A program made the translations under genes and the position numbers. 64,000 bases of DNA, from assembly GCA_009917695.1 (NCBI GenBank), contig JAACJG010000004.1, forward strand, positions 1-64,000, read 5' to 3'. Positions 27,643 to 35,044 of this stretch are shown in pieces. Origin of the DNA: Candidatus Rifleibacterium amylolyticum. Its GTDB lineage: Bacteria > Muiribacteriota > Ozemobacteria > Ozemobacterales > Ozemobacteraceae. Positions within the stretch are counted from its first letter, which is position 1. Every line of letters begins with the position of its first letter. Under the pieces are notes generated by a model. That model did not search any database. It was not told the DNA's origin and saw only the letters and a program-made list of their open reading frames with translations.

Positions 27643-28641
27643 TCAGATTTTGGCTTCGCGTAATTGCTCGGCGGCGTCTTCTGGTGGCGTCGGGTTGATA
27701 TAAAAGCCTGAACCCCATTCAAAACCGGCTATTTTGGTGAGTTTGGGTATGAGCTCGATATGCCAGTGATAGAAATCACGATAAGAATCAGAACAGGGTG
27801 AAGTATGCAATACAAAGTTATAGGGTTGCCCGGGCAGGAGCGCTTCCATTTTGCGCAGCGCTGTTTGTAAAGCTGTGGCAAAGCCAAAGACCTGCTCGTT
27901 TTCGATCATTTCGAAAAATGGCATGTGAAACTTGGGTGTGATTTCCATCTCGAATGGAAATCTTGAAGCAAAGGGACAGAACACGATGAAGTCGTCGCTT
28001 TCATGAACGACGCGGATTCCGTCTTTGGCTTCCTGTTTAACTATGTCACAAAACAGACAGCGATCATGATAATGGTAGTATTCACGGGCGCCTTCGAGTT
28101 CTTCTTCGATGCGCTTGGGTATGATCGGCGTTGCAACTATGTGAGAATGTGAATGAGAAATACTCGACACGCCAACCCCGCTGTTTTTGACTATCATGAA
28201 ATGCTTGTAGCGTGGATTCTTTTTGATCTCGATAAGACGTTGCTTATAAGCCCAGATTATCTCGCGGACCTGTTCAAAAGTCGAATTGCAGATGTTGGTG
28301 GTATGGTTTGGCGATTCGATAACCATTTCATGTATTCCGATTGAATTCATGGCGTCGAACATGCCGATTCCTTCGCGTCCAGAATCTCCTTCCGGTTTGA
28401 GAATAGGAGAGCTGTCAGGAACTACACGTACCCACCAGCCTTTCTGGTTCGGCTGTGTGCCGGCAGAGCGGAAAGCAAGGGTTTCTGGAGGAGTCATCTG
28501 CTCGTTGCCTTCGCAGAATGGGCAGGCGCTGTGGTCTTCTTCTTTAACTTCCTGGCGCTTGAAATCTGAAGGGCGCTTGCCGCGCTCGGGCGATATGATC
28601 ACCCACTGCTTCAAAACCGGATCTTTCCTGAGTTGTGGCAT
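27643..28641 (-). CDS. GalT-like nucleotidylyltransferase with HxHxH active site
   Basis: A 332-residue homologue of galactose-1-phosphate uridylyltransferase. Zinc-type cysteines are present (Cys40, Cys43; also CLFC at 195-198), as is the C-terminal YHWHIELIPKLTK, and Phe-rich FCPFASRFPFEMEI precedes it. The active-site segment reads His163-Ser-His165-Ser-His167. In GalT enzymes the third position is Gln (HPHxQ), and the tandem neighbour keeps that form at the same residue number. A third His is the mark of HIT-type hydrolases and phosphorylases. This copy may therefore act on another nucleotide, for example as an ADP-sugar or dinucleotide phosphorylase; this is inference. It has an AGGAG site and follows its paralogue by 20 bases. 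Confidence 0.85.
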   Translation of the reverse strand: MPQLRKDPVLKQWVIISPERGKRPSDFKRQEVKEEDHSACPFCEGNEQMTPPETLAFRSAGTQPNQKGWWVRVVPDSSPILKPEGDSGREGIGMFDAMNSIGIHEMVIESPNHTTNICNSTFEQVREIIWAYKQRLIEIKKNPRYKHFMIVKNSGVGVSSISHSHSHIVATPIIPKRIEEELEGAREYYHYHDRCLFCDIVKQEAKDGIRVVHESDDFIVFCPFASRFPFEMEITPKFHMPFFEMIENEQVFGFATALQTALRKMEALLPGQPYNFVLHTSPCSDSYRDFYHWHIELIPKLTKIAGFEWGSGFYINPTPPEDAAEQLREAKI

Positions 28642-28661
28642 TATTTTCTCCTGGTCTGCTG

Positions 28662-29657
28662 CTATTTGCCGGCAATAAGAAATTTAGCTGCCTGTTCGGG
28701 AACGACCGGGTTGATGTAGAAGCCTGATCCCCATTCAAAGCCGGCCACCTTGGTGAGTCGCGGCATTATTTCAATATGCCAGTGAAAATAATCGGTGCAA
28801 TGCTCGTCGCAGGGCGAAGTGTGAATTATATAGTTGAAAGGCGGGTTGTCGAGTGTGGTGATAAGCTTGCGCAGCGTGCTGTGCATAATACTTGCAAGCG
28901 CCTCAATTTCGTTGCTCTCGATATCGCCAAACGAATCACGATGCTCTTTGGGTGCGATCCAGGTTTCAAAGGGGAACCGGGAAGCGAATGGAGCAAATGC
29001 GACAAACTGTTCGTTTTCATGAACAATGCGCTCGCCGCTGCTGAGTTCCTGGCGGATGATGTCGCAGAAAACGCAGCGCTCTTTGTAGTAATAGTAGCGC
29101 TTTGCTCCTTCGACCTCTTCCATTGCCCGCTTTGGAATGATCGGGGTGGCGATCAGCTGCGAGTGAGGGTGGTCGAGACTGGCTCCGGCTGCCGAACCAT
29201 GATTCTTGAACAGCAGGATGTAGCGAAAGCGTCGGTCTCTTCTGAGATCGCGGTAGCGATCAGTATAGGTTCGTAAAATTCTCGAGATCTGCTCGATCGT
29301 GTAATTATGAAAGCCATCATCGTGGCCTGGCGATTCGATAATCACCTCATGGGCTCCGACGCCGTTCATCATGTCATATACGCCAATACCTGTACGGTCG
29401 AGGTCTCCCTCGATCTGTAATGCTGGAAATTTGTTCGGTATGACTCTGACTTCCCAGCCTGGCTGGTTGGGAAGCGTGTCTGGGGCTCGATACGACATGA
29501 CTTCATTTGGGGTTGAAGCTTCGTTCCCCGGGCAGAATGGACATTTCAGGCTTTGTTTCTGGGGATGCACTATATGGAAGTCGGCTGGTTTTTTCGCCTG
29601 TTCATGCAATATGATGACCCAGCGCTTGGTGACCGGGTCTTTGCGCAATTGCGGCAT
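28662..29657 (-). CDS. galT: Galactose-1-phosphate uridylyltransferase-like protein
   Basis: A 331-residue GalT family protein. The first cysteine pair is Cys39 and Cys42 (CPFCPGNE) and the second is CVFC. The active site is the classic His163-Pro-His165-Ser-Gln167 (DHPHSQLIATP), with His165 as the expected nucleotidylated residue. The C-terminal YFHWHIEIMPRLTK supplies further ligands. The enzyme swaps UMP between UDP-glucose and galactose-1-phosphate, or a related sugar-phosphate pair. Both copies start MPQLRKDPV and share long identical stretches (GFEWGSGFYINP), so they arose by tandem duplication. No galK or galE lies nearby, so the exact sugar is uncertain. Confidence 0.87.
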   Translation of the reverse strand: MPQLRKDPVTKRWVIILHEQAKKPADFHIVHPQKQSLKCPFCPGNEASTPNEVMSYRAPDTLPNQPGWEVRVIPNKFPALQIEGDLDRTGIGVYDMMNGVGAHEVIIESPGHDDGFHNYTIEQISRILRTYTDRYRDLRRDRRFRYILLFKNHGSAAGASLDHPHSQLIATPIIPKRAMEEVEGAKRYYYYKERCVFCDIIRQELSSGERIVHENEQFVAFAPFASRFPFETWIAPKEHRDSFGDIESNEIEALASIMHSTLRKLITTLDNPPFNYIIHTSPCDEHCTDYFHWHIEIMPRLTKVAGFEWGSGFYINPVVPEQAAKFLIAGK

Positions 29658-29692
29658 GCTTTCTCTTCCTTGATTTGATCTGTTTGTTCGGC

Positions 29693-29721
29693 ATTATACA
29701 ATAACTGTTGCTGATTGGCAA
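29693..29721 (-). promoter_or_regulatory. Promoter of the GalT-like pair
   Basis: On the minus strand TTGCCA (29721-29716), a 17-base spacer and perfect TATAAT (29698-29693), about 35 bases before the first GalT-like start codon. Confidence 0.8.
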
Positions 29722-29842
29722 TTTGAATGATACAAGAACTGGCAATTTTGCACGTTGTCCAGAATTGGCGTGCTTTGCGTGTTTTGCACGAACTTGTGAA
29801 TGTGTTATCGTTCACTACGGGGTACCTTTATTTCGAAAAAAG

Positions 29843-29871
29843 TTGACAACTATTGCCAGCTTGGTTAATGT
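29843..29871 (+). promoter_or_regulatory. Promoter of the winged-helix-like gene
   Basis: TTGACA (29843-29848), a 17-base spacer and TAATGT (29866-29871), about 60 bases before the GTG start at 29934. A plus-strand frame over 29708-29944 runs across both promoters and is rejected. Confidence 0.7.
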
Positions 29872-29933
29872 ATTGCAGTTGAACTTGTCTGTTATGTGTA
29901 GACCATTGACTTTTGAATGTAGAGGTAAAGATC

Positions 29934-30515
29934 GTGGGACGTAAAAGAACATGTGAGCTTCCCTTTTGCAAAGGGGTTGTCGAGGGCACCAGAAACAAAC
30001 GCCGATGTGACAAGGACAGAAACATACATCTGCATCAGGTAATCTCTAAAAACGTCAAAAAAATCATGAAGTATCTTGAGGGTTGCGAAGATTTTACCGC
30101 AAATGACGTAAACCGCGATCTATTCAAGACAAGACTCGATAAAAATGAAAAGGGCTCTATGTATCGCCTTTTTCAGGCAATGGTGCGCGAAGGTTATCTT
30201 CTTGAGCGCGGAAAACGTGGTGGTCTCAAGGTATATGCATACTCAGGGGCCTCGACTCCGCAAAGCGAAGCCCCGGCGGAGCCTGAAAAGCCGACTCCGA
30301 TTAAGGTCGAAAAGCCAAGGCTGAGCCCCGAAGAGGTTTTGCTCGGCAAGCTGCGTGAATTCGTTCACACGAAAAGTGGCCAATGGAACCATGATGACTG
30401 GATGTGGCTGATCAACCGGCCGGATATCAAAGAATTTGGTATTTCTGAAGCAGACATTGGCAGAATCATTGAAGAAGAAAAAGCCAGATACTGGCTGCAG
30501 CGCAACAGTGCCTGA
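29934..30515 (+). CDS. Winged-helix-like protein of unknown function
   Basis: A 193-residue protein. The GTG at 29934 is chosen over the TTG at 29913 because AGAGGT lies eight bases before it. The N-terminus GRKRTCELPFCKGVVEGTRNKRRC could be a small zinc-binding knuckle. Residues of about 43-95 (KKIMKYLEGCEDFTANDVNRDLFKT ... MVREGYLLERGKRGGLKVYAY) have the helix and wing pattern of a winged-helix DNA-binding domain. A proline-rich linker follows, then a helical tail with two Trp (WNHDDWMWLINRPDI). It is probably a regulator, but no family is recognised. It ends at a strong terminator. Confidence 0.65.
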   Translation: MGRKRTCELPFCKGVVEGTRNKRRCDKDRNIHLHQVISKNVKKIMKYLEGCEDFTANDVNRDLFKTRLDKNEKGSMYRLFQAMVREGYLLERGKRGGLKVYAYSGASTPQSEAPAEPEKPTPIKVEKPRLSPEEVLLGKLREFVHTKSGQWNHDDWMWLINRPDIKEFGISEADIGRIIEEEKARYWLQRNSA

Positions 30516-30542
30516 TTCAAAATTAATTAAAAGCCTGGTATA

Positions 30543-30580
30543 AGCAGAAAAGCCTCTCTCTGGAGAGGCTTTTCTGCTTG
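30543..30580 (+). terminator. Strong terminator hairpin
   Basis: AGCAGAAAAGCCTCTC (30543-30558) and GAGAGGCTTTTCTGCT (30563-30578) form a perfect 16-base stem with a four-base loop. The T-run lies inside the stem and the hairpin follows the winged-helix-like gene. Confidence 0.8.
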
Positions 30581-30621
30581 TTGTGGCAAGTTTGGCAAAG
30601 GCAGAAACTGGTCGGACAAGG

Positions 30622-30659
30622 CAAAATAAAGCCGCCCGAAAAATGTGACACGGGCGGCT
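30622..30659 (-). terminator. Terminator of the acidic protein gene
   Basis: On the minus strand GCCGCCCG (30658-30651) pairs with CGGGCGGC (30638-30631), then TTTATTTTG. It lies 23 bases after the stop of the acidic gene. Confidence 0.8.
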
Positions 30660-30681
30660 CAGTTCAGTCTGGCGGTATCAG

Positions 30682-31071
30682 TTATTCTTCTTCGTCTTCG
30701 TCGTCGAAGTCTTCATCTTCGTCTTCAAAGTCGTCAAAGTCTTCGAGGTCTTCTTCGTCTTCTTCTACATCGTCGAAGTCTTCTTCTTCGTCGAAATCTT
30801 CATCTTCATCTTCCTCGTCTTCTTCATCTTCGTCGTCGAAGTCATCTTCTTCTTCTTCTTCTTCTTCGAAGTCTTCGTCTTCCTCTCCTTCTTCGAATTC
30901 GTCTTCATCTTCGTAGTCTTCCAGTTCCTCGTCTTCGTCGTCGAAGTCTTCATAATCATCAAGGTCGTCTTCGTCTTCAAGATCTTCGTCTTCGTCGTCC
31001 ATGTCATCCCAGTCAGTCTGGGCGGCGGCGAGGATTTTGATTTCTTCTGTCGTTTCAAGCAGTTTAGGCAT
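30682..31071 (-). CDS. Extremely acidic Asp/Glu-rich protein
   Basis: A 129-residue protein. The ATG at 31071 is preceded by AAAGGGG at good distance, which favours it over the TTG at 31089. Only the first 22 residues (MPKLLETTEEIKILAAAQTD and onward) look like ordinary sequence. From about residue 24 to the end it is almost wholly Asp and Glu with scattered Phe, Tyr and Leu (EDYEDFDDEDEE type). It has its own promoter and terminator, so it is a real gene and not a repeat artefact. Acidic tails of this sort bind basic proteins, mimic DNA or hold divalent cations; which applies is unknown. Repeat length may vary by strand slippage in the (GAA/GAC)n tract. Confidence 0.8.
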   Translation of the reverse strand: MPKLLETTEEIKILAAAQTDWDDMDDEDEDLEDEDDLDDYEDFDDEDEELEDYEDEDEFEEGEEDEDFEEEEEEEDDFDDEDEEDEEDEDEDFDEEEDFDDVEEDEEDLEDFDDFEDEDEDFDDEDEEE

Positions 31072-31131
31072 GATGATTACCCCTTTCAATATAAGAACGT
31101 TAGCCGTAGAATTCGTATAAGATTTGAATGC

Positions 31132-31161
31132 AATATAGGCATACTATAAAAAAACTGTCAA
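31132..31161 (-). promoter_or_regulatory. Promoter of the acidic protein gene
   Basis: On the minus strand TTGACA (31161-31156), an 18-base spacer and TATATT (31137-31132), about 60 bases before the start codon. Confidence 0.75.
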
Positions 31162-31264
31162 CAAAAAATTAGTATATTTTGCAATTTTGCAGCTATTCAT
31201 AATAAATCGCACCTGTAATCTGTATTAATGATAGTTCCATGGGTTATTCGGGGTACATTATGGC

Positions 31265-31293
31265 TTGACTATTTATTGGCTTTAAGTTATACT
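31265..31293 (+). promoter_or_regulatory. Promoter of the ffh operon
   Basis: TTGACT (31265-31270), a 17-base spacer and TATACT (31288-31293), about 48 bases before ffh. The same boxes and spacing are seen at tRNA-Ala, so the housekeeping sigma factor is likely. Confidence 0.88.
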
Positions 31294-31340
31294 GACAGCT
31301 CTATTTTGCCGTTCTTGACCTAAAAAACAGGAGACAAGCA

Positions 31341-32684
31341 ATGTTTCAGGGCCTTTCTGAAAAGCTTGCTTCGGTTTTCGACAAGCTGCGAAAATCAGGC
31401 AAACTCACAGAAAAAGATGTAGATATCGCTCTTAACGAAGTTAAGATGGCGCTGCTCGAAGCAGACGTCAACTTCAAGGTCGTTAAGAACTTTACCAAGC
31501 GTGTAAAAGAGCGGTGTCTCGGCGCCGAAATTCTCAAAAGCCTGACTCCTACCCAGCATGTGGTCAAGATCGTTCTTGAAGAGCTTACACAGTTGCTTGG
31601 CGCTGATCGTGCCAAGATCAATATATCTTCTAAAAAACCTACCATCATACTGATGGCTGGTTTGCAGGGCTCTGGTAAGACCACAACTTCGGCCAAACTT
31701 GGGCTTCACCTTCGCAAAGACGAAAAGAAAAACCCGATGCTGGTTGCCTGCGATATTTATCGCCCGGCTGCAATCAAACAGTTGCAGGTTCTCGGCGATC
31801 AGTTGAGCATGGAAGTTTTTACCGGTGAGCCAGGCATGCGGCCGGCTGATATCGCAAAAAAAGCGATAGAGCACGCCCAGGTTCGCGATTATGATGTGGT
31901 TATCATCGACACCGCCGGTCGTCTTCATATTGATGAGCAGATGATGGATGAGGTTAAAGGCATTAAAGAAGCCGTGCAGCCTCATGAAATACTGCTGGTA
32001 GTCGATGCCATGACTGGTCAGGATGCTGTAAACAGCGCCACCAGCTTCAACGAGCTTCTTGAGCTGACCGGTATCGTTCTCACCAAACTCGACGGCGATG
32101 CCCGCGGTGGCGCGGCGCTTTCGATAAGAGAAGTGACCGGCAAACCGGTCAAGTTTGTTGGTATCGGTGAAAAGTCTTCTTCTCTGGAGCCGTTCTATCC
32201 TGATCGTATGGCACAGAGAATCCTGGGTATGGGTGATATGCTTTCGCTCATCGAAAAAGCCCAGGCACACATGGATGAAGAGAAGATGAAGGAAATCGAG
32301 AAGCGCGTTCTCGAAGCCGAATTCAACTTCAACGACTTTCTTTATCAGCTCAACCAGATCAAACGAATGGGACCGCTCGATCAGCTGCTCGGCATGATTC
32401 CGGGCTTTTCTTCGGCTGCCGGCAATCTTTCAGAATTTTCTTTCGACGATAAAAAATTCAAGCGCTTTGAGGCGATCATCCTCTCGATGACCGAGCGTGA
32501 GCGCAATTCGCCCGATCTTATCGATGGTTCGCGCCGCAAGCGTATTGCCGATGGCAGCGGCAACACCATTCAGGATGTAAATCAGCTGCTCAAACAGTTT
32601 GCGCAGATGCGCAAGATGATGAAGCAGCTTGGCAGTCTTGGCAAGCGCAGCAAAGGCAAGTTTGCCAAGTTTTTTGGAATGTAA
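31341..32684 (+). CDS. ffh: Signal recognition particle GTPase Ffh (SRP54)
   Basis: A 447-residue SRP GTPase. It binds 4.5S RNA and signal peptides as they leave the ribosome and delivers the complex to FtsY at the membrane. Visible parts are the N-domain helices, the P-loop GLQGSGKT (residues 107-114), the I-box region LVACDIYRPAAIKQLQVL, DTAGRLH, TKLDGDARGGAALSI, and a C-terminal M domain rich in Met (QMRKMMKQL) with LYQLNQIKRMGPLDQLLGMIPG. Length is normal for bacteria. It leads the conserved ffh-rpsP-khpA-rimM-trmD-rplS operon behind a strong promoter and a GGAG ribosome site. Confidence 0.97.
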   Translation: MFQGLSEKLASVFDKLRKSGKLTEKDVDIALNEVKMALLEADVNFKVVKNFTKRVKERCLGAEILKSLTPTQHVVKIVLEELTQLLGADRAKINISSKKPTIILMAGLQGSGKTTTSAKLGLHLRKDEKKNPMLVACDIYRPAAIKQLQVLGDQLSMEVFTGEPGMRPADIAKKAIEHAQVRDYDVVIIDTAGRLHIDEQMMDEVKGIKEAVQPHEILLVVDAMTGQDAVNSATSFNELLELTGIVLTKLDGDARGGAALSIREVTGKPVKFVGIGEKSSSLEPFYPDRMAQRILGMGDMLSLIEKAQAHMDEEKMKEIEKRVLEAEFNFNDFLYQLNQIKRMGPLDQLLGMIPGFSSAAGNLSEFSFDDKKFKRFEAIILSMTERERNSPDLIDGSRRKRIADGSGNTIQDVNQLLKQFAQMRKMMKQLGSLGKRSKGKFAKFFGM

Positions 32685-32729
32685 GTGCCGCGAAAGCGGT
32701 TTTCAGAATATCAGCAAGGAGTTTTTAAA

Positions 32730-33029
32730 ATGGCCGTTTCTATCAGATTGAAAATGCTTGGCACCAAGCATAGACCCTGTTACCGCATCGTGGCTCTCGA
32801 CAGCCGCAAGAGCCGTGACGGTAAGACGCTCGAAAATCTCGGACACTACGCTCCGCAGACACAGCAGCCGATCGTCGACCTCAAGGAAGAAACTGTTCTT
32901 GAGTATCTCAACAATGGCGCCGTGCCGACCGAGACTGTTAAAAACATTCTTCGCCAGCGTGGCATTGTTAAAACCCAGCAGAAAGCTGAAAACGGTACAG
33001 TTAAACTGGTCTGGACCAAGCGCGCCTGA
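32730..33029 (+). CDS. rpsP: 30S ribosomal protein S16
   Basis: A 99-residue protein with the standard S16 opening MAVSIRLKMLGTKHRPCYRIVALDSRKSRDG. It stabilises the 5' domain of 16S rRNA during small-subunit assembly. The ATG at 32730 follows AAGGAG; an in-frame extension back to 32685 is rejected because it merely abuts the ffh stop. The C-terminal tail is slightly longer than the shortest bacterial versions. It is the second gene of the ffh-rplS operon, with 17 bases to the next. Confidence 0.97.
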   Translation: MAVSIRLKMLGTKHRPCYRIVALDSRKSRDGKTLENLGHYAPQTQQPIVDLKEETVLEYLNNGAVPTETVKNILRQRGIVKTQQKAENGTVKLVWTKRA

Positions 33030-33046
33030 GCGTGCAGAGGTAACCT

Positions 33047-33286
33047 ATGACTCAGACTGTACAGGCAACGCTTGAAAAGCTGGTGAAGGCCCTGGTCGAG
33101 CACCCTGAAGAAGTGGTGATAACTCCGATCGAGGGTGATGGCACCGTGGTTTTTGAGGTTCAGGTGAACCCCGAAGATTCTGGCAAGATAATCGGCAAAA
33201 AAGGCCGCACTATCAATGCTCTGCGCACCATCATCAGGTCTTCAGCCAATACCGGCACCAAAAAGGTGATAATGGAGCTGGTCTGA
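33047..33286 (+). CDS. khpA: KH-domain RNA-binding protein KhpA
   Basis: A 79-residue single KH domain. The nucleotide-binding loop is GKIIGKKGRTINALR with GKKG at residues 50-53. In other bacteria KhpA binds RNA, often with KhpB/Jag, and affects cell division and translation. The gene lies between rpsP and rimM, the place held by ylqC in Bacillus, which supports the name. The ribosome site is GAGG. Confidence 0.93.
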   Translation: MTQTVQATLEKLVKALVEHPEEVVITPIEGDGTVVFEVQVNPEDSGKIIGKKGRTINALRTIIRSSANTGTKKVIMELV

Positions 33287-33320
33287 AAAGACCGTTCTTT
33301 GACAACTGGAAACATCGACC

Positions 33321-33902
33321 ATGTCGCAGCCTCGAATCATGCGCCTGAACCGCCAGGAAGCTTCTGCCACAGAAGACTCCTGGATTGTGATCGGCAAGGT
33401 TCGCAGAACTGTCGGCCTGCAAGGCTGGATCAGAATCGGAATGAACACCGACTACCCTGAACGCTTCAGCCCGGGCAGCGAGGTTCTGGTCAAAAGGTTG
33501 ACGGGTGAGCCCGAGCCAATCGAAATCGAAAACTGGCGCGAGCACTTTTCCGGTGACGCGATCGAGATAAAATTCGTCGGCATCGACGACTGTGATGCAG
33601 CCGCGCCTTTTGTGAATACCCTGCTGGTAATTCCTAAGGCCGAGCGTGAGCAGTTAGAAGATAACAGCGAGTTTTATCCCGACGAACTGACAGGAATGCA
33701 GGTCATAGGGCCTGCCGGTGAGCTTTCTGGTGAGGTCGTCTCACTTGAAGCAGACGCGGCAAGCCCATATCTGGTGGTTAAAACCAGTGACGGGTCAGAA
33801 GTCATGATTCCCTTCATGAAGGTGTTTATCAGCTCGGTCGATCGCAAAACCAGAAAAGTAAAACTGGTGGAGCCGGTAGCGTTTCATGTTCCGGTAGAAT
33901 GA
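33321..33902 (+). CDS. rimM: Ribosome maturation factor RimM
   Basis: A 193-residue protein. The N-terminal RimM domain opens WIVIGKVRRTVGLQGWIRIGMNTDYPERF, the family signature. The C-terminal PRC-barrel has YPDELTGMQVIGPAGELSGEV and ends VMIPFMKVFISSVDRKTRKVKLVEP. It binds S19 and helps mature the head of the 30S subunit. It sits between khpA and trmD, the usual order. An N-terminal extension of about 20 residues precedes the domain; the ATG at 33321 has only a weak ribosome site (GGAAAC), and translation may be coupled to khpA. Confidence 0.95.
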   Translation: MSQPRIMRLNRQEASATEDSWIVIGKVRRTVGLQGWIRIGMNTDYPERFSPGSEVLVKRLTGEPEPIEIENWREHFSGDAIEIKFVGIDDCDAAAPFVNTLLVIPKAEREQLEDNSEFYPDELTGMQVIGPAGELSGEVVSLEADAASPYLVVKTSDGSEVMIPFMKVFISSVDRKTRKVKLVEPVAFHVPVE

Positions 33903-33903
33903 G

Positions 33904-34626
33904 ATGCGTATAGATATCGTAACTCTTCTGCCAGCGCTCTTTGACAAAGTATTTGAAGAAAGCGTTCTCGGGTCGGCCGTCAGAAACGGCCTTGTCGAAA
34001 TAGTCATGCACAATTTTCGCGAATATGGCGATGGCCGACACCGAACGGTAGACGATACAGCCTTTGGCGGTGGTCCGGGTATGATACTCAAGCCGGCACC
34101 TCTGGTTAACTGCCTGAGAGATGTGCGCCGACTGGCTGCTCCCGGCCCGGTAATCGGGCTGACCCCGCAGGGGTTACCGCTAAACCAGAAACTGGTAAAG
34201 GAGCTGGCACGATACGACCGGCTGATCCTGGTCTGCGGCCGCTACGAAGGCTTTGATGAGCGCATTGTCAGCGAGTTTGATCTTGAGCTGTCAATAGGCG
34301 ACTATGTATTGACCGGCGGCGAAATAGCTGCCATGACCGTTGTTGACGCTGTATCGCGCATGATACCCGGCACCGTGGGACGACAGGAGTCGGTCGAACA
34401 GGATTCATTCTACGAAGGACTGCTCGATCACCCGCAATACACCCGCCCCGCCACCTGGGAAGGCCACGAAGTACCAACCGTTCTCCAGGAAGGCAATCAT
34501 GCTGATATCGAAAAGTTCAGACATTGCCGGTCGCTGCTGACAACTGCTGTCAGCCGGCCAGATGTATTCGCGGCCGCGAATCTGTCAGAAACAGACAGAG
34601 AGGCTCTACAGTCACTGTTGAGCTAG
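33904..34626 (+). CDS. trmD: tRNA (guanine-N1)-methyltransferase TrmD
   Basis: A 240-residue SPOUT methyltransferase that methylates G37 next to the anticodon and so prevents frameshifting. The opening MRIDIVTLLPALFDKV, AFGGGPGMILKPAPLV, LVCGRYEGFDERI and the knot segment LSIGDYVLTGGEIAAM are all standard. The C-terminal YTRPATWEGHEVPTVLQEGNHADIEKFR completes the family pattern. It starts one base after the rimM stop, so the two are translationally coupled. Confidence 0.97.
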   Translation: MRIDIVTLLPALFDKVFEESVLGSAVRNGLVEIVMHNFREYGDGRHRTVDDTAFGGGPGMILKPAPLVNCLRDVRRLAAPGPVIGLTPQGLPLNQKLVKELARYDRLILVCGRYEGFDERIVSEFDLELSIGDYVLTGGEIAAMTVVDAVSRMIPGTVGRQESVEQDSFYEGLLDHPQYTRPATWEGHEVPTVLQEGNHADIEKFRHCRSLLTTAVSRPDVFAAANLSETDREALQSLLS

Positions 34627-34673
34627 AAGCGGTCATCTAACAAGTTAAAATCATTCCGGAAGGAGTTTCAGTT

Positions 34674-35042
34674 ATGAATCCCGTAATCGAAAGTATCGAA
34701 AGAAATTATCAGAAGAACACTCAGGAAATGCCTGCGTTTCTTCCCGGCGACACCATTCGCATGGAAATCAAGGTCCGTGAAGGTGAAAAAGAACGCCTGC
34801 AGGCTTTTGAAGGCGTCGTGATTTCGCGCCGCAACAGCGGTCTGCGCGAAAACTTCACTGTCAGAAAGATCTCTTACGGCGTTGGCGTCGAAAGAACTTT
34901 CATGCTGCATTCACCCAGCATCGCAACTATCTCGTTGCTGCGCCGTGGTAAGGTTGCCCGTGGCAAACTCTACTATCTGCGTGCCCGCGTTGGTAAGAAG
35001 ACCCGTGTTAAAGACAAAATCTTCTCCAAGGACAAAGACTGA
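34674..35042 (+). CDS. rplS: 50S ribosomal protein L19
   Basis: A 122-residue protein with the L19 pattern: [57 protein letters not shown], then a C-terminal basic tail [19 protein letters not shown]19 lies at the 30S-50S interface. Its AAGGAG ribosome site is strong. The 47-base gap after trmD is the largest inside this operon and holds no clear terminator. Confidence 0.97.
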   Translation: MNPVIESIERNYQKNTQEMPAFLPGDTIRMEIKVREGEKERLQAFEGVVISRRNSGLRENFTVRKISYGVGVERTFMLHSPSIATISLLRRGKVARGKLYYLRARVGKKTRVKDKIFSKDKD

Positions 35043-35044
35043 TT

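Noticed and set aside
29708-29944. 78-codon plus-strand frame
   Set aside because: Crosses the promoters of both neighbouring transcription units.
30578-30916. Plus-strand Ser/Lys-rich reading frame
   Set aside because: It is the complement of the Asp/Glu codon tract of the acidic gene and runs through two terminators; no ribosome site.
30682-31020. Possible CRISPR or tandem-repeat array from TCTTCG repeats
   Set aside because: The repeats are codon runs of Glu and Asp without spacers, inside a gene with normal start and stop signals.
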